64,000 bases of DNA, taken from contig JAZGTH010000002.1 of NCBI GenBank assembly GCA_036877525.1, positions 806,001 to 870,000 of the forward strand, in the 5' to 3' direction. This stretch comes from Chromobotia macracanthus. Its lineage: Eukaryota > Chordata > Actinopteri > Cypriniformes > Botiidae. Numbering within the stretch: the stretch's first letter is position 1; every line of letters starts with the position of its first letter. The notes below the pieces were generated by a model. The model did no database searches. It was not told where the DNA came from and saw only the letters and a list, made by a program, of their open reading frames with translations. Positions 11,641 through 25,113 of this stretch are shown here, piece after piece. The position numbers and the translations under genes were made by a program.

Positions 11641-14600
11641 CTCCTATGCTCCTATACCTTGATACTTATACCCAGGATTAATTATTAACCCAGGGTAAAG
11701 TATGAACAGTCTGAAACATGAAACAAGATAACCCAGTATTGAAAATGACCATGGGTCAATAATTTCAAGTGCAAAACTTTATAAAAAAAATAGTCTCAAA
11801 GTCTGTTAAAACCATTACAATCAGAACTTTGTTTAATAAGTAGAACTAATAGCTAAAACATTGCAAACATGAGGGCATTATCTTCTCTTCATACCGCTAC
11901 AGTGCCATTTGTTCAACACAGCTTAATTCCCAGTAATGTTCTGAAAACCTGTTTGTTGGGATGTACTGGCATAGCTGACATTTTAATTAGTTAAATTAAC
12001 TTCAGGTCCATCATGCAACATCAATAGAGCTTTATATAAGCCAGTTGGGCTAATGGAAGCCCTTATTATCAGGGCCACAAATGCATTGTGCTTTTGTTGA
12101 GCAAGTGTTTGCGTCTGTTTGTTGGGGGGATTGGGTGGGTGGGTTTACTTAACCATATATTGGGGACAAATTTGTACCTAGACATCAGCAAAACCTGACA
12201 AATCTGGGCAAAACCTCCTTTCGGGTATATCCTCATTTGTAGAAACACTAAAAATATAGTAAAGAAAGTTTTTTTTAATTCTAAAAAATGAAGGTTTACT
12301 GTTAGGAACAGGGGTACAGTGTGGGTTAGGGTTATGTTAATATGGTTTATAATTAGCTGTGCATAAAAACAATAGAAGTCTGTTGAGTGTTCCCATTCAG
12401 ATACATAATGTATCTGATAAAGTAAATGTGTATGTGTGTGCACCTGCTCTGCATGAACTTGGATGTTTTCTGTGTGGACTGAAGCTGTTGGCCAGGCAAC
12501 AGAAGGTGTGATGCTTATGACTGTAAACTGCTGGGACCATTAATTAGACCATATTATATTGTTTGGCTGTCAAAGCTAACCAAGGTAATTTCTTACACCT
12601 ACATGTGTTGCACGCCAATTAAAAAGGAGTTAACAGTGTGTTGATTAGATGTTTCAGTGTGAAATCCTCAGGGAGTGTTTTGTCTTTGCACAGAATAACT
12701 AAAGCTCTGTGGACAATTTAGTCAGGCGGGGATGAGATGAGATGCAGCTAACTTGGCAAGCTGGTCTTTGTAATTAAGGCAGCCTTATAATAGTCAGATC
12801 ATATTAATTGTAATTTATGCTCTTATTGTGCACATATGCACATATATTTAGGATGCGAGTTGTGCTTTGAAAGTATTTTATAACGATTACCATACTGATA
12901 GTATTTTATGACGGTTATCATGTAACTCTTTAAAATTGTAATAGTGCACAGAATATTCAGAAATTTTCTAAACTGGACTGTGAATGTCTTTATGTAAAAA
13001 AAGTGATTAAAGGAAGGGTTTGAAGGGGGTGGGTGTTAATGATGTTAACAAAAGAGGAAAGTTATTTTAGAGGCGAGGCAAGATATTGCATCTTTATGAA
13101 GGATTAGAAAGAAACATGATTCACAATCAAACCAAGAATGTGTATTAAGAATGTATGTATGTTTGAATATTATGCTGACATTTAGTTATGACAATTTTAT
13201 AGACATTGAAACTGCCCCGATTTAATTTAAATCTGATGCAGGATCACATTCACAGGTATCCTGCATGAAGATGTCATGAGCAGAATGCACTGCAATGGGC
13301 CCAGTGAATAAATTCAGCCCTGATGGCAGATGATGTCCAAGGGAGTGTTGACTGTTATATACTTATAAATCATTTAATACTGGAAGGTATCAATAATATA
13401 TGTATCGACAGTATGTAAAAATATGTATCGACTATTTACACCCAGTTTCTGTGTGTTCTATGCACTTTGGGTGATAGAGCGATATTTGAGCTCTACTTGT
13501 ATGATGCTGGTTCTGTTATCATGTATAGTATAACATTTCATCTGAGTTTGGATGGTACTTTTACTGTAGAAGATGTGTATGTGCGGTTGTGTTGTAAGGG
13601 GCCCTACATGCATGAGACACAATGAGTCCTGTCCATATGCACATGAGCTTCATACACTCTGACAAGCTTGTGAAAGTCTATTGTCCTGCATTTGATCAAA
13701 AGACCCATTAGCTCCTGCCTCCCATGAATGAGCTGTGATTGGTCTATTGTCCTCATAGCTGCATTCTGTTTAATAATGCTGTATTCAGAGTGCTCTGAAC
13801 AGATTCAGTTTCACTGCTTCATGTAGTGAATGAACACAAAGATTGACAATCAACAATTTACAGCTGCAATGTAATTCAATAAATATTGCAAAATAAACAG
13901 AATAATGTGGACCCGTGATGCTTGTGACAACATATTTAAAGTACCAGAATACTGATTGTTATGTGGTGTGGTGTTTTTTTGTTAAGATCATTAGACCTAC
14001 GGTATATTACGTTTGCACTGATAACAACCCTGAAACTTTGATGTTTACTGTATATGAATTCCACACTGTTGAGGTTGAAATTGTACTGTAGTGTTTTAGG
14101 GTTCAGAGTTAGTAATGATAAATCTACTGGAATTATGCAGTGGTGTAAACACATATGTGGGATTGGGGGTAATAATGAGATTTTGTTGCATTCTGAGAGC
14201 TGCCCGTTACGTCAGGGTTTAGCATGTTCATATATGTCTGCATATAATCTGCACCTGCTGCAATTAAACACGTTCAAACATTCATTGGTTCACTAAAACA
14301 CTACAATGAAGACACAGCATGTAGACTGATCAATTAATTACATAATTACATTAATATTAATTATAATAGATTTATAAAAGGTATTTTTAAATGTATTTAT
14401 ATTCTTGCACCATCCATGATGTTGTACACTTCATAAACAGATTTGGACAGTCTTTATATTTCTCTGTATTAAAGCATTGTATTGTATTTATCATTATATT
14501 TATTAATATTTCTCTGTATTAAAGCTTTTTAAAGTGCTATTTACAGTATTTTAAAGTTTGAATGTGTCCACAAGAGGGCATGACTCTGCCTCACAGCAGG

Positions 14601-14694
14601 TTTCTATGACAATAGAAGCTGAATGAGACCTACTTCAGTAAGCTGAATCTGAACGAAAAATATGAATAAAGCATTAAGGACATAGTTTGAACGT
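11641..14694. other. Intergenic, nothing recognised
   Basis: AT-rich DNA with no coding, RNA or repeat structure I can name. The - strand frame at 12069-12443 has no recognisable motifs and low-complexity ends. Confidence 0.4.
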
Positions 14695-14994
14695 AGTCTA
14701 AGACATTCACCTCGTGGAACCCATTCATTCCTCGTGGAACCCAGCCTCCACCAGCTCTGCTATCATCACAACCTTCAAGAAACAACTGAAAACACACCTG
14801 TTTCACAGACACCTGACTAATCTCTAATCCACTGATGTTCAACCTCATTTTATGTATGTAAAATACATTGTCACTGGTAAATGGAACTTTGTAGGCTAGG
14901 GCTGGTTGGTTCTTTGGGCAAATGTTAAATGCTCTCTCTGTAAGTTGCTTTAAATTAACGTGTCTGCTGAATGAATAAATGTAAATGTTTTAAT
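14695..14994 (+). mobile_element. LINE 3' end
   Basis: The + strand carries a decayed LINE C-terminus, with TTCAAGAAACAACTGAAAAC encoding FKKQLKTHLF, then an untranslated tail ending GTCTGCTGAATGAATAAATG. A related tail occurs at 61262-61330 and in the SINE at 38981-39117. 5'-truncated insertions of this kind are typical of LINE retrotransposition. Confidence 0.65.
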
Positions 14995-17200
14995 CTGATA
15001 CGATTAACATAAAGTAACGTTATTTATAATGATTTGACATATAGATGTTACAGTGTTTGTGTGTATAAATTTAGTTTTTAACCAATTTATCGACCAATTT
15101 ACCACTTTTAAAGACATACAATTTTTGATAATTATAATCAATGCAGCATTAACAATTTTACAAAAGTACATATTTTTGTTAAATACTTGATGTATTTTCT
15201 GAGAAAATGCATCAATTGTTTTTGTCCCTGTATTTATGCTAACATTTCATCCTTTAAAAATAACATTCTAAATGCAGAAAAAAAATTAATCACATGGTTC
15301 AAAGACAGGTAATTTTCAGGTGGGATCAATTGAAAATTACCTGTCTGGTGGGATCAATTGGTCATATCTTTGATTATTCAGGTGGGATCAATTGGTCATA
15401 TCTAGTTTAATTCTTTAATGGTACAAAAGCATAGTAATTAGTTCTTTTAATACTGTTCTTGGCACCAGTCATAATAAAACAGAATGTAATGTGTATGTCC
15501 ACAATACCATTGGTAACATAAAGCTTTGCCTATGAGTCATGCTGCATCTATTTCATAAGGTATCAGTTAAGTCCAGTGCAACTGCCATATCAGCCAGAAC
15601 AACACAGATGAAAACTGACAGAATGTAACTTTATCTGCTTTATCTGTAGAGATAAAGTGACAGTGCTTGGCTCAGAGCTTGTGAGGCGCTGTACTTTTGT
15701 TCTTTCCAATGCAATTTCATTTCTTGTCTGAGCATGTAAAGGATTTTTAATAACTTTTCATAGATGTCTTCATAGGATGATAATGTGGTGAGATAAAAGA
15801 GATCGATACAGATATCATCAATCAAAGTTCACTGCATTTAGGTCTCTGCGAAGAATTATCAATTATGTAAATGTGTTTTACTTGTCATCTATTATCATTT
15901 TATTGTCATTCTATTAATACTGATAATGTATTGATACACATTGATACCAATGTATTGACTGTTATGGAAAAGATAATATACATAATAAGCTATGCAGTTA
16001 GCATTATGATGCTAATAAAATGTTAAGATTTTAATTTTGATTAGATTAATTGATATATAATTTAATTTAAATTATTTAATTTTAACTATAAATAGTACAT
16101 AATAATATATTGTTGCCACTTCCTCTGAACACTGAAAAACACAGCTTTATCCATTAGTAAATATTTATGTTGAGCCATAAAAATTAATCTTTGATCTTCT
16201 ATGGGACAAAATCTCTACACAAAATCTCAGGTTAGAGCTTACCAAACTTTGATATGCAGCAAAAAATAAACCTCCTTCGCATGTACTTGTGTTTTATTCC
16301 ATAATCACATGATTGAAACAGAAAGTCTAGAGAAGATTCCTCATTACACAGAAGCTCATAACAGATGCTAACGAAGGAGCTTGTTAACCCCAAACCATTA
16401 TCCTCTACAGACACAATTACCCACTGACAGAACACATTATGACAGAATATGTGAACTGCACATTAATAAACAAAGAATAATGAGTTAAAGTCTAAAATTG
16501 TATTGGGGTACTGTATGTAATTAACCCAAAAATAAAATTGTATACATCATTTAGTCACCCTTATATCATTTTAAACCTATTATATGCACACAAAACTATA
16601 CAGTCATATAGGTTTGGAATCGGGTGAATGAGTGATCTTGTGTCTCTTTAAATAACTTCTCTTTAATTAAAATCTCAACAGAAATCAATCAAACATTCCC
16701 ACAATGACAGAAAACCAAATGTGTGTGTTTGGGCCCAACCATGTTTAAAACTGTGCAGCGGTACTTTTGATGACTATTGACTATCGGACTATTGATGCCC
16801 ATACTCAGATTTGCAGCTTAAAAACTCCTCCTGGTCTTGAATTCCAAGATCCAATCCATTTACCAGCGGAATCTGACAGCACTGCACAGAGAAACCCAAT
16901 TAACATTAATCAGAGACAGATTATTCATTATTATTAGTTAGTATCTTAGACTAACATCATTCATACTTGGGATTATGGATTTGTACAGTAGCAACAAGTT
17001 GCTTGTTGACAACATTAGCCAGGAACTCTTTTGTGGCATATTCTGACAGAATTAATTCATTAGCTTCCACTTGTGGCATGTTTGCTTGCTTCAGCCTATG
17101 AGTTTTAATATGTTACAAGCCACTCTAGTGGGTGCAATAACAGAGCCCAATGATTTCCAGAGAAGGCAAATGGATAGACAGTAATAAGCATGTGGGAAAA
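14995..17200. other. Intergenic, with one hairpin and small direct repeats
   Basis: AT-rich, no gene recognised. The only structure noted is the hairpin and three GGTGGGATCAATTG repeats at 15304-15394, listed separately. Confidence 0.4.
15304..15394. repeat. Perfect 15-bp hairpin plus three direct repeats
   Basis: GACAGGTAATTTTCA (15304-15318) and its exact complement (15331-15345) enclose a 12-nt loop. The loop begins the first of three copies of GGTGGGATCAATTG (15319, 15347, 15381). The last two copies are both followed by GTCATATCT. Confidence 0.8.
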
Positions 17201-17420
17201 AGTCAAGTCAAGTGAAGTTTATTGTCATTTCAACCATATACAAGTACATAGTATAATGAAACATAGTTTCTCCAGGAGCTAGGTGCTACTTAAACACAGA
17301 ACAACACAGAACTACACTTAAAGACAAAAATAGCACCTTTTTGTATCCGGAGTGGCTGCTTCACACTATTTTTGCGCCGCCATCAACTGGAGATCTCAGG
17401 AGGTGCTCAGAGTTCAGATT
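17201..17420 (-). mobile_element. L2-like LINE 3' tail, - strand
   Basis: AGTCAAGTCAAGTGAAGTTT followed by ATTGTCATTTCAACCATA is the reverse complement of a LINE tail ending in TGACAATAAACTTCACTTGA repeats, as at 29341-29375. Only the end of the element is present, so it is 5'-truncated. The left edge is clear and the right edge approximate. Confidence 0.6.
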
Positions 17421-18172
17421 ACCAATATTCTAACATTCCAGCTTATTGAAAACTATTGTCAAAACCACAGGGAGCCCAGATGGTTAAAAATTGGATAAAT
17501 TCATCTGATCATCTGATACAAGCAGCTAATAAGTAAGAACCTTACAACTTCCTCTCAGGCCTGAGAAACCAGCTGAACGCTGTAACAAAACAGAAATGAA
17601 GAAGATTCTGAGGATATCTTCCTAGAAACTGGAAGTATCGTCCTGGCAAATTCCTAGTTAGCAACTGTATAACAACATGACACAGTCATGACACATATTT
17701 AAGCGCAAGAACAGGCCTTATCTTAGCACCAAAACATCATAGAAACATGTGGCTTGGCTCTTTAACTCAGACTGGCAAGCAGTTTTTAAGTATCAGAAAC
17801 AGTACCTTGACAACTGCCTAGTAGCTACTTAGAACACCCTAGCAACTGTGCTTTGTTGACTTTAGACAGTGTATTTAGACCCTTGGAGTGGTCAAATTTA
17901 AGCAATATTACAGAGGCAAGAGTGCTTTTAGAATACAATTTAATTTATTCAGCTATAGGTAATTTTTGACCCTGGACATGAAACGGTTCATTTGTGTTTT
18001 AGTGGTTTGTAATAAAGGCCATGGAAGGTTAATGGCAGCTATAGAGACTTAAGCACGAGAGACACTGTCCTTACTAGATAATTTTAAACAGAAATAAACA
18101 TGCTCTTCTCTGAAACATTATTAAACAATGTCACATTCACAATGTTAACATTAACAACATTAACACATCACA

Positions 18173-18540
18173 ATGGTTCTGTCAGGACATCGGTCTGATC
18201 ATCGCAGGTTTTGTTTGTCTTTGTGCCTTGTCTCTCGTGTTTTGTTTTGTTGGAGCACTTTGTGTCATTGTTTTGACAGCTTGCCATTTGCTCCGCTGTC
18301 TTCGTCAACCCCGCCTCCTTGTTTCCGTGTCTCGGGTTATTACCTGCACCTGTTTTCCTCATTATATTCCCTTTATAGTTCACTCACGTTTTCTGTCCTT
18401 TGTCAGATTAGTCTGATTACTCTTTGTCAGATCCTAGTCCGCCCTGTTCTCCAGCCTCTCTCTAAGCTGCCCTCACCCCAGGAAACTGCTCAACTCATGG
18501 TCGAACACATCTTTCCACATCTCATCTCTATTTGTTACCA
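18173..18540 (+). repeat. Possible Gypsy LTR
   Basis: A pyrimidine-rich segment starting TGTCAGGACATCGG and continuing with TTTGTTTGTC/TGTCTCTCGTGTTTTG stretches resembles LTRs of fish Gypsy elements. It lies directly before the integrase remnant at 18540. No matching second copy was seen in the window, so the LTR call is tentative. Confidence 0.35.
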
Positions 18541-19165
18541 ACCAATGTTGTGTTCGACAGGGGTCTGCAGTTGATTTCCCAGTTCTGAAAGGAGTTCTGT
18601 CGACAGATCAGGATCTGTCTTCCGCAGACCAACAGGCAATGTGAGCGAGCCCACCAGGATTTCAAAAGATCACTCCGTTATCTGTCATTGCAGAATCCAA
18701 GTTCCTGTAGCCATCAGCTCTCATGGGTTGAGTATGCCCACATTTCTCTCCCGGTAACCGCTTCTGGTTCGAGTGCCCTTTGAGTGCTCTCTTGGTTACC
18801 AGCCTCCGCACAAGAACCTGAGGCTGTGGTTTTGTCGGCCCTAGCCTTCGTCAGACGCTAGTGAGGGAAGAACACTAGGGGGGTCTTGGCCCAGACCTCT
18901 TGTCGAACCATGGCAGCCGCCGATCACCACCATACCCCTCATCCTGTCTATACCTGTTGTCAACGTGTATGACTGTCCACCAAGGACCTTCCTCTCCGGG
19001 TGTCATCTCATAAGTTTTATTGGACCATACAGGATCTTGAGCCGGAAGGTGTTAAGCCGGGTGGTGGTTAGGCTCTGGTGGTTAGGTTCATCCAGTTTTC
19101 TAAGTCTCGAAAGCCTGTGGGGTCTTCTCCCCTCAACCCTTCTGCCTCTACCCCGCCCCACCCCC
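18540..19165 (+). mobile_element. Ty3/Gypsy integrase remnant
   Basis: Translated in pieces, the + strand gives segments typical of the C-terminal half of Gypsy integrase. These include QCERAHQDF-like and SSWSHQLSWVEYAH-like stretches (about 18630-18750), an SLPVTASG segment, and later KDLPLRVSSHKFYWTIQDLE (about 18983-19045). They are separated by stops and shifts, so no intact pol remains. After 19165 I recognise nothing until the repeat at 19866. Confidence 0.65.
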
Positions 19166-19865
19166 TTTAAATCGTAACTGTATAGAGAGAAGCTGCTATT
19201 ACCACAGAAATGGAATCACTGAGTGATGTCATCAAGCCTTAACTTATTATACAAAAATCTACCTGAAAATTTCTAGTAAAAGAAAGTATATTGTATTTAT
19301 TTGTTTTCAATCATTATACATGAAAAAATGGAAAATAGTATTGTTGTTTTTATTTAAATTTAATTAATTTCATATTGTTGTTATTTTGCATCTATTAAGA
19401 CAATCTATCCATTTCTATTTCTATTTGAATAATCTATTTCCATTTGAAAGCCAAGCTAGTCCTTACTCATACTCCCACCCCTAGACTCATTCCCCAGCTA
19501 CTTATTATTGTCTCCTAGAGTCTCCTAGACAAGTTGGTCACTCCTTGCATTTTGCCCACCGCATTACCCCTGAATTCCAATCTGGTTCCCTTATCGCCAC
19601 TGGTCCGGCCTTGACTCTCCTCGACTCCCTCTTCTCTGCTGTTCCCGCCTAGTCCCTTGATTCCCTTGTCTCAGCTGGTCCTGCCCAGCTCCTTGATTCC
19701 CTCATCTCCTTCATCTCAAGCATCCAACCCAAACTTGGGCCCGTGGGTCATTGATGACACCCTGGTCTGTCAGCTCTTCAGCTTTCTATCAGAGCTGGAC
19801 CGGGACAATCATCTTTGCAATATGTATACCAATTCCTATTCCATACACGCACTAAAACCATATAA

Positions 19866-20115
19866 TAGGTAGAAAAGAATGAGAGTTGATATATTCAATA
19901 CTTCCAGAAAGTGTAATTTATTAATACAATAAAATTGTATAATCCACACTGATGAATCCTCAAACAAGCTATGATATCCATCTTGTGCGTGCCTGTGTAT
20001 TTGAGGAAGAAAGAGAAGAGATGATCAGATGATCACTGTTTTCCATAATATAGCACTGAATAGTCATTTATGGCAGGGAGTCCCTGCTCACTCTCTCTCA
20101 CTGACACTCTCCTTT
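19866..20115 (+). repeat. Dispersed repeat, family shared with 49141-49395, copy A
   Basis: AGTGTAATTTATTAATACAA, TATAATCCACACTGAT and GATGATCACTGTTTTCCATA recur with small differences at 49141-49395 in the same orientation. Both end in a CT-rich tract after GAGTCCCTGCTC. Class unknown; no coding potential. Confidence 0.7.
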
Positions 20116-20510
20116 TCTTCTGGGGATGCTATAACCTGGCTCAAAAAGGCATGAGGAGTTTTTTTTTTACAGTTTTTCTGAACTGCTAAAATACATTTCT
20201 TGAAATGTACTCTTCTTTTCTCAAAACAGTATGCACAAACCCCAAAATACTAGCTACATTCTCAAAACCTTTGACTCGACTTGTTAAATCACACATTGAA
20301 TCACACGATTCAAAATTATATTATCCTTATACAAAACCAAACATCGTTGCCAGATAACACACAAAGCCACCCAATGTGTAAACACTAAGCAGCAATCATT
20401 GCACACTACAAAAATATATGCAAAACACTACACTCTAGGCAGAGAAGGAAAAAGAATATTTATTGTGGAATACTCACACTCGATTCCTGCACTCATCAAA
20501 ACTGAGATTA

Positions 20511-20740
20511 CTGAGAAAATTCAGTGTTTCCCTTAGAATCCTGAAAACTTTCTACACTGGGGCTGTAGAGAGTGTATTGCATCTCATCGTGGTATGGAAA
20601 CATATCAGTCAAAGATCGTAAAGATCTTTAGAGAGTGGTGTGCTCAGCTGAGCGTATCTCCAGAACGGATCTCCCTTCTTTGGATCACATATACACCAGG
20701 CGATGCAAAGCTATGGCTATTAAGATCCACCCAGAAATTT
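20511..20740 (+). mobile_element. L2-like LINE fragment, same subfamily as 35108-36640
   Basis: Nearly identical to 36150-36390: both have CTTTCTACACTGGGGCTGTA, TATGGAAACATATCAG and CTTTGGATCACATATACACC, the last encoding the LDHIYTRRC segment. The fragment is truncated on both sides and followed at 20760-20805 by a C-rich simple tract. Confidence 0.75.
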
Positions 20741-21149
20741 CCACACTGCCAAAAAAACGTCACCCTCCAACCACCCCCCCACCCCCCCCCACCCCCAAGG
20801 GGCTTTAGTTCCTACACTGGCCTCCTATTGCTGCTAGTAGGCAGAAGATTTAAAAGAGAAAGATGGATGGACCACCTGATGCCACGGCTACCTGGCCTGG
20901 TGACCCGACCCGAAAAATGCAGCTGCTCGGCTCCCATCTGAATTAAAGAGAGCACATTTTCCTATATCATCAAGCTTGACACAGCTTCACGTTTACTGGA
21001 TCACTATTGGACAGAACACGCTCTGGGTTGGTTTGAGATTTCTGGGTTCTTCATGTGACCCAACCAGTGAGTGAAATTAACTCTGACAAGACACCAAAGA
21101 ACAGGCAGACACCAGACAAACAGCATGACAATGATTACTCCAAGACAAA

Positions 21150-21520
21150 ACAGAATTATTGCGCCAGTCTATATGGGGATTAGAGTAGATAGCCAAAGAT
21201 GTCCTAGGACTACTGGAGTGAGGGGAGAATCAACAAGTAGAAACTGAATCTTCTCAGAGTGATTCCCAGACGTGATAATTGTTAACAGTTCGGTGGAGTG
21301 AGCGATAGTGGGAAGGGCATGACCATTGAGGCCATTGACAGAGATGGGACAAGGAAGGGGGTACACAGGAATGTGAAGTTGTTGGGCCAGTTATTTTTTC
21401 CAGAAGATTACCTTCAGCTCCAGAGTCTAAGAGTGCCTGACTTCCACCGGATTTCGCATGTAAGGCAGTAAAAGATAGGACATACTGTGATCTGTGTTGT
21501 TTTAATGTGGAATGCACTTT
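21150..21520 (-). mobile_element. Ty3/Gypsy retropepsin remnant
   Basis: The - strand reads ALLDSGAEGNLL, the aspartic protease active-site region (D-S-G) of Gypsy elements, then PISVNGLNGHALP and LVDSPLTPVVLGHLWL, the usual downstream protease segments. One frameshift separates the two halves. The upstream side ends where the inverted-repeat unit begins (21572). It is a pol fragment without reverse transcriptase. Confidence 0.75.
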
Positions 21521-21571
21521 CTATCTTTTAAATATGCAATGAATTATTGAATGATTGGCATTGATAAAAAT

Positions 21572-24500
21572 AACTAGATAGGTACATTTTCTGAAGAAAA
21601 GTGGTGCTTGCTAAGGCAAAACTTGGGAATATTTAAATGATGCTAACATGATTGCACATGATGCTAACATGTTTTAACATGATGATGAAATGATTTAGCA
21701 TGATGCTAGCATGAAGTAACATGATATTAGCATGATGCTAGCATGACTCAACATGATAAAATATGGCTTATTCATGGTATTTTGAGGTTGCTAAGGTTAT
21801 CTAAATGGTTGCTAGGGTGTGGTCAGGAAGTTGCCAAGGCAATACCCAAAACCCCCTGACAGCTTGAGTCAAATAAGCTCACCCACATGCATATATAATG
21901 TTCTAATGCTGGGATATTGCTTATTTGTTTTATTACATGGTTGCTAAGGTACAGTAAATGGTTGCTATGGTGTAGCTAGACAGTTAACAGGATAAAACCA
22001 ATAGATGGATGTGTGTGTGAATCAGGGAAAAATGCTAAAAAAACAACTTCCATGTCTCTATTATGTTCTGGTTCTCAGATATTGATAATTCATGTTGGTT
22101 GCTATGGTGCTCCAAATGGTTGCTAGGGAATAGCTTGACAGTTTCCATGGTAATAATTAAAGACTATTTGCCAGTCTGAGTTAAAAGAGGCTACCCACTT
22201 GTCTTTACGATGTTCTGATGCCTCTCACCTTTTTAAATGGCAGTCAATGGATTGCTTGGTAGGGTACTGTAACTGGTTGCTAGGGCAAAGTAGCCTTACG
22301 TATAATAAAAAAAGAATAATAATAACAAAACAGAACAAATTCCGGACATGTTCAACAAAGAATATATGGTATTATTGCAAATAGTGTGTGTGAGATGTAT
22401 ATTAATTAGGCATACTAGGTTTATAGTAGGTTTATGAAAAAGGGGTGACTGAACCAATAAAACTACAAAATCATAGCAAGCAAGATATGCTGTTCCAACT
22501 TACTTGGAGATGGCATTTAAAAAGATAATATCTTATGGGACAGGGGTATAAAGGATTTGCAATAGTACCATGAAATACATACATAAAATATATATTAAAA
22601 AATACCTTAAGATTACACAATGAAGGAGAATGGAAGACAATTGGAGACAAATGAGCAGCAAAATAGAAGATTCTTTTGGACTGTAATTACATCATATCGC
22701 GAAAAGCAGTATTAACAATTTACAAAACCTTAAGCTAAGTTAGATGTTAGCAGTCTCCCAGTAAGCAAGCCAACAGGGCGACAATAGCAAGAAACCAAAA
22801 CTCCAATGGTGTATAGATGGAGAAGAAAACCTTGGGAGAAACCAGGCTCAACCAGGAGGGCCAGATCTCCTCTGACATGTTCTTGGATATGAACGGAGGG
22901 TTGATTATAATGATTTATAATTATTTATTGATAAGAAACTGTCAGGTCTAATTATATCTGACAATACGTCAGGCACTGAGAAATGTTACCAACGGAAACA
23001 GTGACAGAAGCATAATGTTAATAATTGCAGCTATAACGGCACACTGCTGTGACTAAGCCGGGAACACAATATAGAAACTAACTAGGCTGGTGGTAGGTAT
23101 GTATATAATTTGTAAGTTTACTAAAGACGTCCATCAAATCCCGATGATCTGTTTCAGGGGTCATACCATCCTGACCCCCAATATTTGGTTTCAAAGTTCA
23201 GATCCAGCTGACTACAGGGCCTTGGGGAAATGAAAGACAAACAGACTTAGTGTGGAGACAGTACATCTGTTCTTATGGGATGTTCCCCCAGTTCCGGTTT
23301 ACCTAATTAATGCAGCCTAATAATCCCTTAAAGGGATTTGAGTAATAAATTTCCTCAAATTAAAAACCAGATCTTCAATCTACATTTAAACTGACATAAT
23401 GTATCTGCCTCCCGGACAGTACTGGGAAGACTGTTCCAGAGTTTGGGCGCCAAATACGAAAAGGATCTACCACCAGTGCTTTTTTTTTTAATTCTGGGTA
23501 TTATCAAATAGACAGAATTTTCAGATCGCAGTAAACATGAAAGACTGTAATAAGAGAGGAGCTCACTTAGTTATTGAGGAGCTAGACCATTCAGAGCCTT
23601 GTAGGTAATTAGCAAATGTTTGAAGTTTCTACGATGCTTGATAGGCAGCCAGTGCAGTGTGTGGACAAAACTGGGCTAATATGGTCATACTTATGCATTT
23701 TTGTAAGAACTCTGGCTGCTGCATTCTGAATCAGCTGGAGTTTTTGTATTAATCCTGCAGGGTAGCCACCAAGTAAGGCATTGCAATAATCAAGTCTTGA
23801 TGTCATGAATGCATTAATTATTTTTTTGGTGTTTAACTTAGAGCATGTCGTAGTTTTGATATATTTGATATATTGATATACTCATCCCGCACGGTTTGTC
23901 GTGGACCAATGAATGAAGGGTCAAACCACCCAGCTTATCGAGGAGAGGTGTGCTATGACTTTTATAAGCAATCAGTGTATGATGTTTTTTGGGCGTACAA
24001 AAAAGTGGGAGAAAAGTTCTATAGACTTAACATTGTCTTTTGTGACGTTATAGCTCCACATCAGAATGTCGTAGAGACTTGGGGGTAGGATCATATCGCT
24101 TGGCTTAGTAACCACCAACATATGATGTTTCAACTTCATAGCCATGCCCTAGCAATCATTTACAGCATCCTTGCAAACACCCTATTGACTTCCATTTAAA
24201 AAGGTGAAAGGCATCAGAACATTGATGAGACAAGTAGGCGGACTCAGACTGCCAAGTAGTCTTGAATTATTACCGTGGAAACTGTCCAGACATGCCCTAG
24301 CAACCATTTAGAGCATCCTAGCAACCAACATGAATTAGCTATATCTCAGTACCAGAACATCACAGAGACATAGAAGTTGTCTCTTTTGATTCACACACAC
24401 ATCAGTCTATTTATTTTACCCTGTTAATCTATCTACACCATAGCAACCATTTACTGTACCCTAGCAACCATATAATAAAATGAATAAGCCATATCTCAGC

Positions 24501-24786
24501 ATTAGAACACTGTAGAGACGTGTGTGGGCTTATTTGACTCAGGCTGTCAGTGGGCTTTAGGTATTGCCCTGCCAACTTCCCAACCACACCCTAGCAACCT
24601 CCAAACATTATGAATAAGCCATGTTTTAGTATATCTATCATGCTAGCCCATGCTGAGTCATGCTAATATTATGCAGTGTCATGCTAGCATCATGTTAAAA
24701 CATGCTAACATTGTTTAAATATTCCTGAGTTTTGCCACTACAAGCACAAATAACATTTTCTTCAGAAGATTTACCTATCTAGTCTG
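21572..24786. mobile_element. Composite unit with long inverted repeats
   Basis: The left arm (about 21572-22290) and right arm (about 24141-24786) are inverted copies of one repeat. Both carry ACTAGATAGGTA at the outer edge, then the degenerate AGCATGATGCTAACATG array, the TTGCTAAGG/GGTTGCTAGGG segments and, at the inner edge, TTTACGATGTTCTGATGCC or its complement. The core holds a LINE fragment (22780-23840). A single-arm copy lies at 60350-61130. No transposase is visible. It may be a foldback-type element or two independent insertions. Confidence 0.55.
22780..23840 (-). mobile_element. LINE fragment (RT C-terminus and 3' region), - strand
   Basis: The - strand at 23609-23806 encodes TSRLDYCNALLGGYPAGLIQ and LQLIQNAAARVLTK, the post-catalytic segment of jockey/CR1-type fish LINEs. 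Leftward, untranslated sequence includes the family's ACCTTGGGAGAAACCAGGCT. Stops end the coding part within about 200 bp. It lies between the inverted arms of the 21572-24786 unit. Confidence 0.7.
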
Positions 24787-25078
24787 TTTTACAATCTGTT
24801 TGACACACTTTCTAAACCCTCAGAAATCACACTCAGATTTGGAACCTACAGCAGTAGCAATCCAGAAGTTGGCAGGGTACTCAGATCAGCACAAGTTTTA
24901 ATGATGTTACAGTGTTTGAATGCATGTTACACATTAAAATAGTCGTTTTCCATAGGTGAAGCATTATGAAATTATAAATTGAAATTAATATGTTGCCACA
25001 ATTATATTTTTATTTTTACATTTTTAACATTTAATTAAATATCTTGAGATTAAAAGATTTTTAAGATAAGAAACATTT

Positions 25079-25113
25079 CAGTCAGGTGTTTCCAAACTTT
25101 TGACTGGTAGTGT
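25079..25113. mobile_element. Solo Tc1-like terminal repeat
   Basis: GTCAGGTGTTTCCAAACTTT followed by TGACTGGTAGTGTA matches the common fish Tc1-like terminus ending in TA. No partner terminus was found nearby. Confidence 0.45.
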
